Source: an uncultured Alphaproteobacteria bacterium
GTDB taxonomy: Bacteria; Pseudomonadota; Alphaproteobacteria; Caulobacterales; Parvularculaceae
Length of the DNA: 10,073 nt
Direction of reading: 5' to 3'
Assembly (NCBI GenBank): GCA_938003575.1
Contig: CALKYG010000079.1
Coordinates: 1 to 10,073 of the forward strand
The translations under genes were made by a program, and so were the position numbers. Positions 1 to 6,421 of this stretch are shown here, piece after piece (positions within the stretch are counted from its first letter, which is position 1; the number at the start of each line of letters is the position of its first letter). The notes under the pieces were generated by a model. That model was not told the origin of the DNA, made no database searches, and saw nothing but the letters and a program-made list of their open reading frames with translations.

Positions 1-1
1 C

Positions 2-499
2 ATCGACACTTATTTCTCGACCTATCCCGGCATGTATTTCACCGGCGACGGCGCGAGGCGTGATGAGGACGGTTATTGGTGGATCACGGGGCGCGTCGAT
101 GACGTGCTGAACGTATCCGGCCACCGCATCGGCACCGCCGAGGTCGAGAGCGCGCTCGTCGCGCACCCGGAAGTCGCTGAGGCCGCCGTTGTCGGATATC
201 CGCACGACGTCAAGGGGCAGGGAATCTATTGCTATGTCACCTTGATGCAGGGCTCAGCGCCGTCCGGGAAACTGGAGGCGGAACTCGGCGCTTACGTCCG
301 CAATGAAATCGGCGCGATTGCAAGGCCCGACATCATCCAGTTTGCGCCGGGCCTGCCGAAAACGCGCTCCGGCAAAATCATGCGCCGCATCCTGCGGAAA
401 ATCGCGGAGAATGACTTTTCAAATCTCGGCGACACATCGACGCTTGCGGATCCGTCGGTGGTCGATGACCTGATCAGGAACAGGAAGGGCGGGAGTTGA
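2..499 (+). CDS. acs: Acetyl-CoA synthetase, C-terminal part (5' end outside window)
   Basis: AMP-forming acetate:CoA ligase, a cytosolic enzyme that turns acetate, ATP and CoA into acetyl-CoA. The reading frame is open from base 2, so the gene enters from the left edge. The 165 visible residues correspond to roughly the last quarter of a protein usually about 650 residues long. Seen directly: the [20 protein letters not shown] block, the hinge motif [13 protein letters not shown] that swings the C-terminal domain between the adenylation and thioester steps, and [11 protein letters not shown] near the C-terminus. The lysine of that last motif (codon 374-376) is the residue acetylated by Pat-type acetyltransferases to switch the enzyme off in well-studied homologues, so that control may apply here. 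The C-terminus ([18 protein letters not shown]) is typical. It converges on hemC. The first methionine in view (base 32) is internal and not a start. Confidence 0.96.
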   Translation: MDTYFSTYPGMYFTGDGARRDEDGYWWITGRVDDVLNVSGHRIGTAEVESALVAHPEVAEAAVVGYPHDVKGQGIYCYVTLMQGSAPSGKLEAELGAYVRNEIGAIARPDIIQFAPGLPKTRSGKIMRRILRKIAENDFSNLGDTSTLADPSVVDDLIRNRKGGS

Positions 500-506
500 C
501 GGCGCG

Positions 507-1472
507 CTAGAGGCGCGTCGCCTCTATGATCGCTTTCGCGCCCCTGTCGAGAAGGTCGAGCCCGACGGCGCGGCCAAGTTCCCGCGGGCGGTCGATGGCC
601 CCCTCGCGACTCGCCTCGATCAGGTGCGATCCGTCCGGACTGATGACCGCGCCTTTGAGCGTCATGCGTGAAACGGCGATCGTTGCGTTGCCCGCGATCG
701 GCGCGTTGCAATGGCCGTTCAGGACCCATAGCATTTCCCGTTCAGCTTCCGCCATCGCGCGCGTTTCAGCGTCGTCGATTGCAGCGAGCAGTTCGCGCGT
801 TCTCCAGGACGAAGCCGGGCATTCAACCGCGATGATCCCCTGTCCGACGCAAGGCAGCATCTCGTCGAGCGTAAGAACGCGCGAAATCCGGTCGGCTCGG
901 CCGATCCGCTTCAATCCTGACGCCGCCATGACCAGCGCGTCGGCGGGGCCGGCTTCGCCCCCGCCCGGCAGTCGCTGCGGCGTCCGATTGTCGAGTTTTG
1001 CAAGGCGCGTGTCTGCGGCGCCGCGGAAATGGATAATGTCGGCTTTCGGGAACAACCTTTTCAGATAGGCGGCGCGGCGGACGGAATTGGTGCCGATCTT
1101 TTTTCCGGCAAGGCGATCCTCGTTGATCGCGCTAACGCCGACGCCGGGGGGAAGGATCAGCGCATCTTCCGCCGCCTCACGTTTCAAATAGGCGCCGACG
1201 ACAAGGCCCGGCGTTTCCTCATCGCCCGGCATGTCTTTTAAGGAATGCATCGCGCAATCAAGCTCGCCCGCCATCATCGCCGCGCGCAACTCGGCGACAA
1301 AGGCGCCGCCCTTGCCGCCGTGCCGCTCAAGCTTTGAAATCTGGTCGCGATCGCCGGACGGCGTGAACTTCACCGCCTCCGCGGCGATCCCTGCATGCGC
1401 GGCGTTGAGCAGACGCGCGACCTCGGCGGTCTGCGCCAGCGCCATCGCCGACCCTCTGGTGCCGATCCTCAT
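507..1472 (-). CDS. hemC: Hydroxymethylbilane synthase (porphobilinogen deaminase), divergent form
   Basis: Cytosolic enzyme of tetrapyrrole synthesis that joins four porphobilinogens into hydroxymethylbilane on a covalent dipyrromethane cofactor. The 321 residues fit the family (about 310-320). Visible motifs: N-terminal RIGTRGSAMALAQ; GGKGGAF (52-58); HSLKDMP with the catalytic Asp80; GTNSVRR with Arg132/Arg133; RGAADTRLAKL with Arg150 and Arg156; VGQGI (209-213); and NGHCNAPIAG with cofactor-bearing Cys255 (codon 708-710). The start at 1472 is chosen because RIGTRGS begins there; an open extension to 1577 is low-quality sequence and would meet the start of the next gene. The Shine-Dalgarno is weak (AGCGGA). 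Oddities: the usual GGC, RGNV and GTSSLRR signatures read GHC, RGAA and GTNSVRR, and about ten extra residues (162-176) precede the LVMAASGLKRIG strand. No other hem gene adjoins it. All key residues are present, so it should be active. Confidence 0.94.
   Translation of the reverse strand: MRIGTRGSAMALAQTAEVARLLNAAHAGIAAEAVKFTPSGDRDQISKLERHGGKGGAFVAELRAAMMAGELDCAMHSLKDMPGDEETPGLVVGAYLKREAAEDALILPPGVGVSAINEDRLAGKKIGTNSVRRAAYLKRLFPKADIIHFRGAADTRLAKLDNRTPQRLPGGGEAGPADALVMAASGLKRIGRADRISRVLTLDEMLPCVGQGIIAVECPASSWRTRELLAAIDDAETRAMAEAEREMLWVLNGHCNAPIAGNATIAVSRMTLKGAVISPDGSHLIEASREGAIDRPRELGRAVGLDLLDRGAKAIIEATRL
508..526. terminator. Perfect hairpin at the acs/hemC convergent junction
   Basis: TAGAGGCG (508-515) and CGCCTCTA (519-526) form a perfect 8-bp stem with a 3-base CGT loop. 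It spans the last codons and TAG stop of hemC and lies 9 bases past the acs stop. Neither strand has a run of T after it, so it is not a classic intrinsic terminator. It may instead define or protect the 3' ends of both transcripts. The hairpin is seen directly; termination is inferred. Confidence 0.4.
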
Positions 1473-1521
1473 GGATCCGCTTCTAGTCGGTTTTCGTCGT
1501 CGGTGGAAAGGCGCCGAGAAC

Positions 1522-1544
1522 CCTTGCGCGGCCTGCGCGCAAGG
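1522..1544. promoter_or_regulatory. 9-bp inverted repeat, candidate operator in divergent promoter region
   Basis: CCTTGCGCG (1522-1530) and CGCGCAAGG (1536-1544) are perfect inverted arms around a 5-base spacer, GCCTG. The 23-bp dyad sits in the 104-base gap between hemC (-) and the first DUF3604 gene (+). It overlaps the possible -35 box of the DUF3604 operon, so a dimeric regulator bound here could control one or both directions. I do not recognise the regulator. A hairpin role in the hemC leader is the alternative, since the hemC transcript could carry it in its 5' region. Confidence 0.4.
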
Positions 1545-1553
1545 CGGCAATAT
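1524..1553 (+). promoter_or_regulatory. Possible sigma70-type promoter for the DUF3604 operon
   Basis: TTGCGC (1524-1529) and CAATAT (1548-1553) are separated by 18 bases and resemble -35 and -10 boxes. Transcription would begin near 1560, just before the GGGAGG ribosome site at 1565-1570 and the ATG at 1577, giving a very short leader. The AT-rich AATATT is the only such patch in this part of the gap. Weak consensus match, so low confidence. Confidence 0.25.
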
Positions 1554-1576
1554 TCCCACAAAGCGGGAGGCGCCCA

Positions 1577-3523
1577 ATGTTCAGCAAATGCGGCCTCGCG
1601 GCTGCGGTCGCAAGCGTGCTCGCAATAGGCTCGGCATCGGCCGAGAACTATCCGGATCGCCTGTTGTGGGGCGATACGCACCTGCACACGCGCCTTTCGA
1701 TGGACGCCTATGCGCTCGGCAACCGATCGGGCGACGCTGACATCGCCTATCGATTCGCCAAAGGCGAGCCGGTCATCCATCCTTATCACCGCGCACGCGT
1801 GCAGCTCCAGACGCCGCTCGATTTTCTCGCGGTGAGCGATCACGCCGAACTCCTCGGCGCGCCCTACAGTCTTCTTGAACTGAAAGACCCGCGCCTCACC
1901 CGGACGCGCGTCGGCAAGCGCATGATCGCCATGATCAACAAGGGAAGAGGCCTTGAGGCCTTCGGGCTCATTGTCCTCGGCGGCAATCTCGCCGAACTGC
2001 CTGACGATCAGCGCCCGCCGAAAATAGGGCTCGGCACGGCCCTCCTCTGGCGCTTTCAGGATCTCGTTTCCACGCCCGACGGACGGGCGCGCGCCGAGCG
2101 ATGGCTCGCGTCCGACCCGACATTGTTGCAGGACCTCAATAACCCTGATGTGACGAAGTCGATGTGGGCGATCAACATGGACGCCGCATCAAACTTCAAT
2201 GACCCTGGAAAATTCACAACGCTTGTCGGCTGGGAATTTTCGTCGACGCCCGACGGCGCCAATCTGCATCGAATCGTCCTTTCGCCCGCGGATCCCCAGA
2301 CCGCAAAGTTGTTTAATCCCTATTCGTCCGTTGACAGCCGCAACCCTGAAGATCTTTGGCGATGGCTCGAGCGGACGAAACAGGCGACCGGCGCCGACTT
2401 TATCGCCATTCCCCACAATTCCAACATTTCGAAAGGCCGGATGTTCGCCAGCGTCGACTTTGAAGGACGGCCGATCGACGCCGACTATGCAAAACTGCGC
2501 TCGAATTGGGAAATGATCGCGGAGGTGACACAGATCAAGGGCACGTCGGAAACGCGGCCCGTTCTGTCCCCGAATGACGAATTCGCCGATTTCGAATTCT
2601 ACAACAAGCTGATCGAATCGCGCCCGGACAAGCCGAAGGAAATGCCGGAAACAGCTGCCGATTACGTGCGCGGCGCTCTCAAGACCGGGCTGGAACTCGA
2701 GGAGAAGATCGGCGTCAATCCGTTCAAGCTGGGAATGATCGGCTCGACAGACGGGCATACCGCGCTGGCGTCTGCTGAGGAAAACAACTTCATGGGCAAG
2801 TTCGTCGGCGACTCAACGCCCGAACAAAAGGAGGACTCGGCCGGACGCGGCGCCGGCTGGATCATGTCGACCTCCGGCCTCGCCGCCGTCTGGGCGATGG
2901 AAAACACTCGGGAAGAAATCTTCGCCGCGATGAAACGCCGCGAGGTCTACGGCACGACCGGGCCGCGCATCGCCGTGCGGTTTTTCGGCGGGTTCGATTT
3001 CGCCGATCCGGACGCGTCTGCGTCCGATCTCGCCGCGATCGGTTATGCGAAGGGCGTTCCGATGGGCGGCGACATCGCGGGCGGCGGCGGCGCAGCGCCG
3101 ACGTTCCTCATAAGGGCCGTCAAGGACCCGAAAGACGCGAATCTAGACCGCATCCAGATCGTGAAAGGCTGGCTCTCGGCGGACGGAAAGGCGCAGGAGA
3201 AAGTCTTTGATGTCGCCTGGTCCGCCGGCCGCTCGACCGGCGCGGACGGCAAGCTTGACCCGGTCGGCGACACTGTCGACGCAGCAACTGCGACCTACGT
3301 CGACTCGATCGGCGCCCCGGAACTCTCCGCGGTCTGGCGCGACCCGGAGTTCGATCCCGCCGCGCGGGCGTTCTATTACGCGCGGGTTCTTCAGATTCCA
3401 ACGCCGCGGAACTCCCTTTACGATTCAGTTGCGCTGCAAAAGCCGCCGCCGGCGGGCTATCCGACCGCCATTCAGGAGCGCGCCTATACATCGCCGATCT
3501 GGTATTCGCCGCTGAACCGCTAG
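1577..3523 (+). CDS. Secreted DUF3604 family protein, copy 1 (PHP-like metal hydrolase fold)
   Basis: A 648-residue exported protein of unknown substrate. Residues 1-22 form a Sec signal peptide (Lys4, hydrophobic AAAVASVLAIG, cleavage after ASA), so it acts in the periplasm. The mature part begins with YPDRLLWGDTHLHT, the DUF3604 hallmark. Candidate metal ligands follow the PHP-phosphoesterase order: His35-x-His37, Asp88-His89 (FLAVSDHAE), Glu220 (GWEFSSTPDGANLHR), His280 (IPHNSNISKGRMF) and Asp392-x-His394 (GSTDGH). The C-terminal part holds YGTTGPRIAVRFFGGF (458-473) and RIQIVKGW (525-532), and the protein ends in SPIWYSPLNR. The start has a strong GGGAGG site at 1565-1570, 6 bases upstream. 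It leads a probable operon with a close paralogue, a PPIase and a HupE-like protein. The family match is recognised; a metal-dependent hydrolase role is inferred from the ligand pattern, and phosphoester cleavage is only one possibility. Confidence 0.9.
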   Translation: MFSKCGLAAAVASVLAIGSASAENYPDRLLWGDTHLHTRLSMDAYALGNRSGDADIAYRFAKGEPVIHPYHRARVQLQTPLDFLAVSDHAELLGAPYSLLELKDPRLTRTRVGKRMIAMINKGRGLEAFGLIVLGGNLAELPDDQRPPKIGLGTALLWRFQDLVSTPDGRARAERWLASDPTLLQDLNNPDVTKSMWAINMDAASNFNDPGKFTTLVGWEFSSTPDGANLHRIVLSPADPQTAKLFNPYSSVDSRNPEDLWRWLERTKQATGADFIAIPHNSNISKGRMFASVDFEGRPIDADYAKLRSNWEMIAEVTQIKGTSETRPVLSPNDEFADFEFYNKLIESRPDKPKEMPETAADYVRGALKTGLELEEKIGVNPFKLGMIGSTDGHTALASAEENNFMGKFVGDSTPEQKEDSAGRGAGWIMSTSGLAAVWAMENTREEIFAAMKRREVYGTTGPRIAVRFFGGFDFADPDASASDLAAIGYAKGVPMGGDIAGGGGAAPTFLIRAVKDPKDANLDRIQIVKGWLSADGKAQEKVFDVAWSAGRSTGADGKLDPVGDTVDAATATYVDSIGAPELSAVWRDPEFDPAARAFYYARVLQIPTPRNSLYDSVALQKPPPAGYPTAIQERAYTSPIWYSPLNR

Positions 3524-3587
3524 GCGCCATGGAAGCTTGCGGCTGCTTGCCGCTTCGCGGCATGATCCGGTCAAATCCGGGAGAAAA
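3524..3587 (+). promoter_or_regulatory. Spacer between DUF3604 copies with overlapping hairpins
   Basis: This is the longest gap inside the operon (64 bases). TGCCGC (3548-3553) pairs with GCGGCA (3557-3562) around a TTC loop. The same GCCGC (3549-3553) can instead pair with GCGGC at 3539-3543 around TGCTT. Further on, CCGG at 3567-3570 can pair with CCGG at 3577-3580, which touches the ribosome site of copy 2. The pairings are seen directly. A role in RNA processing or in tuning expression of copy 2 is inferred. Confidence 0.3.
3579..3583 (+). promoter_or_regulatory. Ribosome binding site deciding the start of DUF3604 copy 2
   Basis: GGGAG lies 4 bases before ATG 3588 and 7 bases before ATG 3591. 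It has no counterpart near the in-frame TTG at 3537. Together with the signal peptide, which begins at MMVGKFLLP, this places the start at 3588 or 3591. Confidence 0.65.
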
Positions 3588-5543
3588 ATGATGGTCGGCA
3601 AATTCCTGTTGCCAGCGGCGGCCCTGATGGCGATCGTAATTGAATCAGCCGCAGCTCAATCTTATCCCGACAAGGTTTTATGGGGCGACACGCATCTCCA
3701 CACCAATCTGTCGACGGACGCCTATTTTCTTCAGAACCACTCGGTCGATGCTGCGACGTCCTATCGCTTCGCCATGGGCGAGCCTGTCATCAACGCCTAT
3801 AGCCGCGCCCGCGTCCAGCTTAAGACGCCGCTCGATTTTCTCGCCGTCAGCGATCACGCCGAGACGCTGGCCGTCCCGTACAATCTCTTCACGCTGAAGA
3901 ACCGGGAACTGGCCGATACGCGCCTAGGCCGCAGGCTGATCGAGCTTTTCGATTCCGGTCACGCCGAAGACGCGTTCGGCATGTTCGTGCTCGCCATCAA
4001 CGCCGCCGGCGTTCCGGATGCTGAACGGCCGCCGAAAGTGGACTTGGCGACGGCGCTGCGCTGGCGAATCGAAGATCTGGTTTCAGCCCCGGATTTGCGC
4101 GCCCGCGCCGAGCGCTGGCTGATGTCTGATCCGTCGCTGCTTGAAGATCTCAACAAGGAAGAGATCTACCGCACGGCGTGGGCGAGCAACATGGATGCGG
4201 CGGAGAAATATTACCGTCCCGGGAAATTCTCGACGCTCGTTGCGTGGGAATATACGCCCACGCCGAACGGCGCCAATCTTCACCGGGTTGTCTTGTCGCC
4301 GATGACGCCGGCGAAGGCGAAAACCTTCATGCCGTTTTCATCCCGGCAATCCGGAAACCCCGAAGACCTCTGGAAATGGCTCCATGAGACCAAGGCGAGC
4401 CTTGGAGAGGACTTCCTCTCGATTCCGCATAATTCCAATATTTCAAAAGGTCGGATGTTCGCCTCGGTCGACTTTGAGGGCCGCCCCCTCACCGCGGAAT
4501 ACGCCCGCTTGCGCGCGGCGTGGGAGCCGGTGGCGGAAGTGACGCAGATCAAGGGCACGTCGGAAACCCATCCGGCGCTGTCGCCCAACGACGAATTCGC
4601 CAGTTTCGAATTCTTCAATACGCTGATCGAAGCGCGGGCCGACGGCGACCACACGCCCACGGTGACGCCGGCCGACTACGTACGCGGCGCACTGAAGTCC
4701 GGGCTCGAAATTGAGAAGGAAATCGGCGTCAATCCATACAAGCTCGGCATGATTGGCTCGACCGATGCGCATGGCGGCCTTTCCGCTGTCGAGGAAGATA
4801 ATTTCCAGGGCAAATTCGCCTTCGACTCAATTCCGGAGATGAAGGATTACAAACTGGGCGACGTCGTTTCCGGCTGGGACATGTCGGCGTCTGGCCTTGC
4901 GGCCGTCTGGGCGCGCGAGAACACCCGCGAGGAGATTTTCGCCGCCCTTAAGCGCCGTGAAGTCTACGCCACGACGGGCCCGCGAATTTCGGTGCGCTTC
5001 TTCGGCGGATTCGGTTTCTCGCCCGAGGACGCAACGGCGCGCGACATCGCGGCCGTCGGTTACGCGAAGGGCGTGCCGATGGGCGGCGACCTCGCCGGCG
5101 ACGGCTTGAGGGGTCCGCCCTCATTTCTCGTTCATGCGGTGAAAGATCCGAAAGAAGCCAATCTCGACCGCATCCAGATTGTCAAAGGCTGGCTCGCCGC
5201 CGACGGCAAGGCGCGGGAGAAGGTTTTCGACGTCGCCTGGTCCGCCGGCCGTTCGATCGGCGCGGACGGCAGGCTTGAACCCGTCGGCGACACCGTTGAC
5301 GCGGTGACGGCGACATTCGAAAACACGATCGGCGCCGCCGAACTTGCCGCCGTCTGGACCGACCCGGAATTCGATGCTGCGCAAAACGCATTCTATTATG
5401 TTCGCGTTCTTCAGATTCCGACGCCGAGAAATTCCGTTTATGATTCCGTCGCGCTTCAGAAAGCGCCGCCGGGAGGCTACGCGGTCTCCATCCAGGAACG
5501 CGCTTTCACCTCGCCGATCTGGTATTCCTCGTCAAAGAGCTGA
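3588..5543 (+). CDS. Secreted DUF3604 family protein, copy 2 (PHP-like metal hydrolase fold)
   Basis: A 651-residue paralogue of the preceding gene. Signal peptide residues 1-23 (MMVGKF, hydrophobic LLPAAALMAIVI, cleavage after AAA) send it to the periplasm. The whole candidate metal cluster is kept: His36-x-His38 (GDTHLHT), Asp89-His90 (SDHAE), Glu221 (AWEYTPTPNGANLHR), His281 (IPHNSNISKGRMF) and Asp393-x-His395 (GSTDAH). The copies differ most in residues about 105-160, in the loop after the last metal motif (about 396-430; FDSIPEMKDYKLGDVVSGWD here) and in the glycine-rich loop near 502-512. This pattern suggests a shared chemistry with changed substrate or partner contacts. The start is at 3588 (3591 also possible); the longer TTG start at 3537 would put charged residues before the signal peptide. 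Stop at 5541-5543 is followed after 2 bases by the PPIase start. The catalysed reaction is unknown to me. Confidence 0.9.
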   Translation: MMVGKFLLPAAALMAIVIESAAAQSYPDKVLWGDTHLHTNLSTDAYFLQNHSVDAATSYRFAMGEPVINAYSRARVQLKTPLDFLAVSDHAETLAVPYNLFTLKNRELADTRLGRRLIELFDSGHAEDAFGMFVLAINAAGVPDAERPPKVDLATALRWRIEDLVSAPDLRARAERWLMSDPSLLEDLNKEEIYRTAWASNMDAAEKYYRPGKFSTLVAWEYTPTPNGANLHRVVLSPMTPAKAKTFMPFSSRQSGNPEDLWKWLHETKASLGEDFLSIPHNSNISKGRMFASVDFEGRPLTAEYARLRAAWEPVAEVTQIKGTSETHPALSPNDEFASFEFFNTLIEARADGDHTPTVTPADYVRGALKSGLEIEKEIGVNPYKLGMIGSTDAHGGLSAVEEDNFQGKFAFDSIPEMKDYKLGDVVSGWDMSASGLAAVWARENTREEIFAALKRREVYATTGPRISVRFFGGFGFSPEDATARDIAAVGYAKGVPMGGDLAGDGLRGPPSFLVHAVKDPKEANLDRIQIVKGWLAADGKAREKVFDVAWSAGRSIGADGRLEPVGDTVDAVTATFENTIGAAELAAVWTDPEFDAAQNAFYYVRVLQIPTPRNSVYDSVALQKAPPGGYAVSIQERAFTSPIWYSSSKS

Positions 5544-5545
5544 CC

Positions 5546-6421
5546 GTGCGCGCCTTGTTGAAAGACCCGCTCGCGCATTTTCTGGCGGCGGGCGCCGTTC
5601 TCTTCATCATCGGCACCGTCGCGAAACCGCCGGCTCCCGAAGACAATCGGATTGTCGCCGACCGCGCGGCGCTGCTTGAATTCATTCAATATCGCTCCAG
5701 GGCCTTTGAACCGAACGCAGCCGCGGCGATGCTGGACGGCATGACCGAAACGGAACGCGCCGAACTCGTCCGGGATTTCATTCGTGAAGAAGCGCTCGCG
5801 AGGGAGGCTAAGAAACTCGGGCTCGACGCGAATGATTATGTCATCCGTCAGCGAATGGTGCAAAAAGCTGAATTTCTCGCCGAGGCGGCCGCAGAGACGA
5901 TCGCGCCGACCGAGGCGGAAATCAGCGCCTATTACACCGCCAATCGCGACCGTTACACTTCGCCGCCGTCCGCGACGCTCACCCATGTTTTCGTCTCAAC
6001 CGACCAGAAGCCGCCGGAGGCCGCCCGGAACGAGGCGAACGCCCTGCTCGCCGAATTGAAGCGGCGGAACGCGGGTTTCAATGATGCGACCGCTTTCGGC
6101 GACCGCTTTCTGTTTCACAAGAATTACGTCGATCGGACGGATGAATATATTGCAAGCCAGCTTGGCGACGAGGTGCGAAAAGCGGTTTTCAGCTCGTCTC
6201 CGCCGCTCGACGCATGGTCCGGACCCTATCGATCCGAATATGGCTTCCATCTCGTCTACATATCATCAGTCTCACCCGCCCGGCTGGCGCCCCTTGATGA
6301 GATCAGGGAGCTCGTTGCGTCCGAACTCGCCGAGGACATGCGCCAGCGGGCGATCGGCGCGGCGATCGACGCCGTCATATCTGATTATGAAGTCGAAATT
6401 CCCGATGACACGGGCGCGTAG
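5546..6421 (+). CDS. Membrane-anchored parvulin-type peptidyl-prolyl cis-trans isomerase
   Basis: A 291-residue foldase-like protein that probably works on the periplasmic side of the inner membrane. It has one hydrophobic segment near the N-terminus (about 9-26, LAHFLAAGAVLFIIGTVA) with no clear signal peptidase site, so it should stay tethered. A helical, charged region (about 35-135) resembles the SurA/PrsA/PpiD chaperone part. The parvulin-like domain covers about 140-242: LTHVFVS with His147, and GPYRSEYGFHLVYIS with His235, are the two histidines expected in the rotamase core. The start is GTG at 5546, 2 bases after the DUF3604 stop, which points to translational coupling. Its position between the exported enzymes and a membrane protein suggests a dedicated folding helper; that is inference. 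The middle of the rotamase domain (about 180-215) is not the usual PpiC sequence, so isomerase activity itself is less certain. Confidence 0.85.
   Translation: MRALLKDPLAHFLAAGAVLFIIGTVAKPPAPEDNRIVADRAALLEFIQYRSRAFEPNAAAAMLDGMTETERAELVRDFIREEALAREAKKLGLDANDYVIRQRMVQKAEFLAEAAAETIAPTEAEISAYYTANRDRYTSPPSATLTHVFVSTDQKPPEAARNEANALLAELKRRNAGFNDATAFGDRFLFHKNYVDRTDEYIASQLGDEVRKAVFSSSPPLDAWSGPYRSEYGFHLVYISSVSPARLAPLDEIRELVASELAEDMRQRAIGAAIDAVISDYEVEIPDDTGA

Larger units (their letters stand above)
1577..5543 (+). repeat. Tandem gene duplication of two DUF3604 genes
   Basis: The two genes align end to end with only a 3-residue difference in length. By eye about two thirds of residues match, about 70% over the first 78 mature residues and more near the C-terminus. 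Identical DNA includes 23 bases at 2531-2553 and 4545-4567, and 20 bases at 3212-3231 and 5232-5251. The offset between copies drifts only from 2011 to 2020 bases. The copies are old enough to have diverged yet both remain intact. Confidence 0.85.

Noticed and set aside
1473..1577. Extension of hemC to an upstream start at 1577
   Set aside because: The extra 35 residues look like translated promoter DNA, reach the start codon of the divergent gene, and precede the family's true N-terminus, RIGTRGS.
526..1740. Open frames on the + strand across hemC and the promoter gap
   Set aside because: They are antisense to hemC or out of frame with copy 1, rich in Ser, Arg and Pro, and show no family motif; typical high-GC shadows.
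3537..3587. TTG start adding 17 residues to DUF3604 copy 2
   Set aside because: It has no ribosome site and would place a charged stretch before a normal signal peptide. GGGAG at 3579-3583 fits ATG 3588 or 3591.
6081..6404. Long upstream extension of the HupE-like gene
   Set aside because: It overlaps the PPIase in another frame for over 300 bases, has Arg/Ser-rich shadow composition, and would bury the signal peptide.
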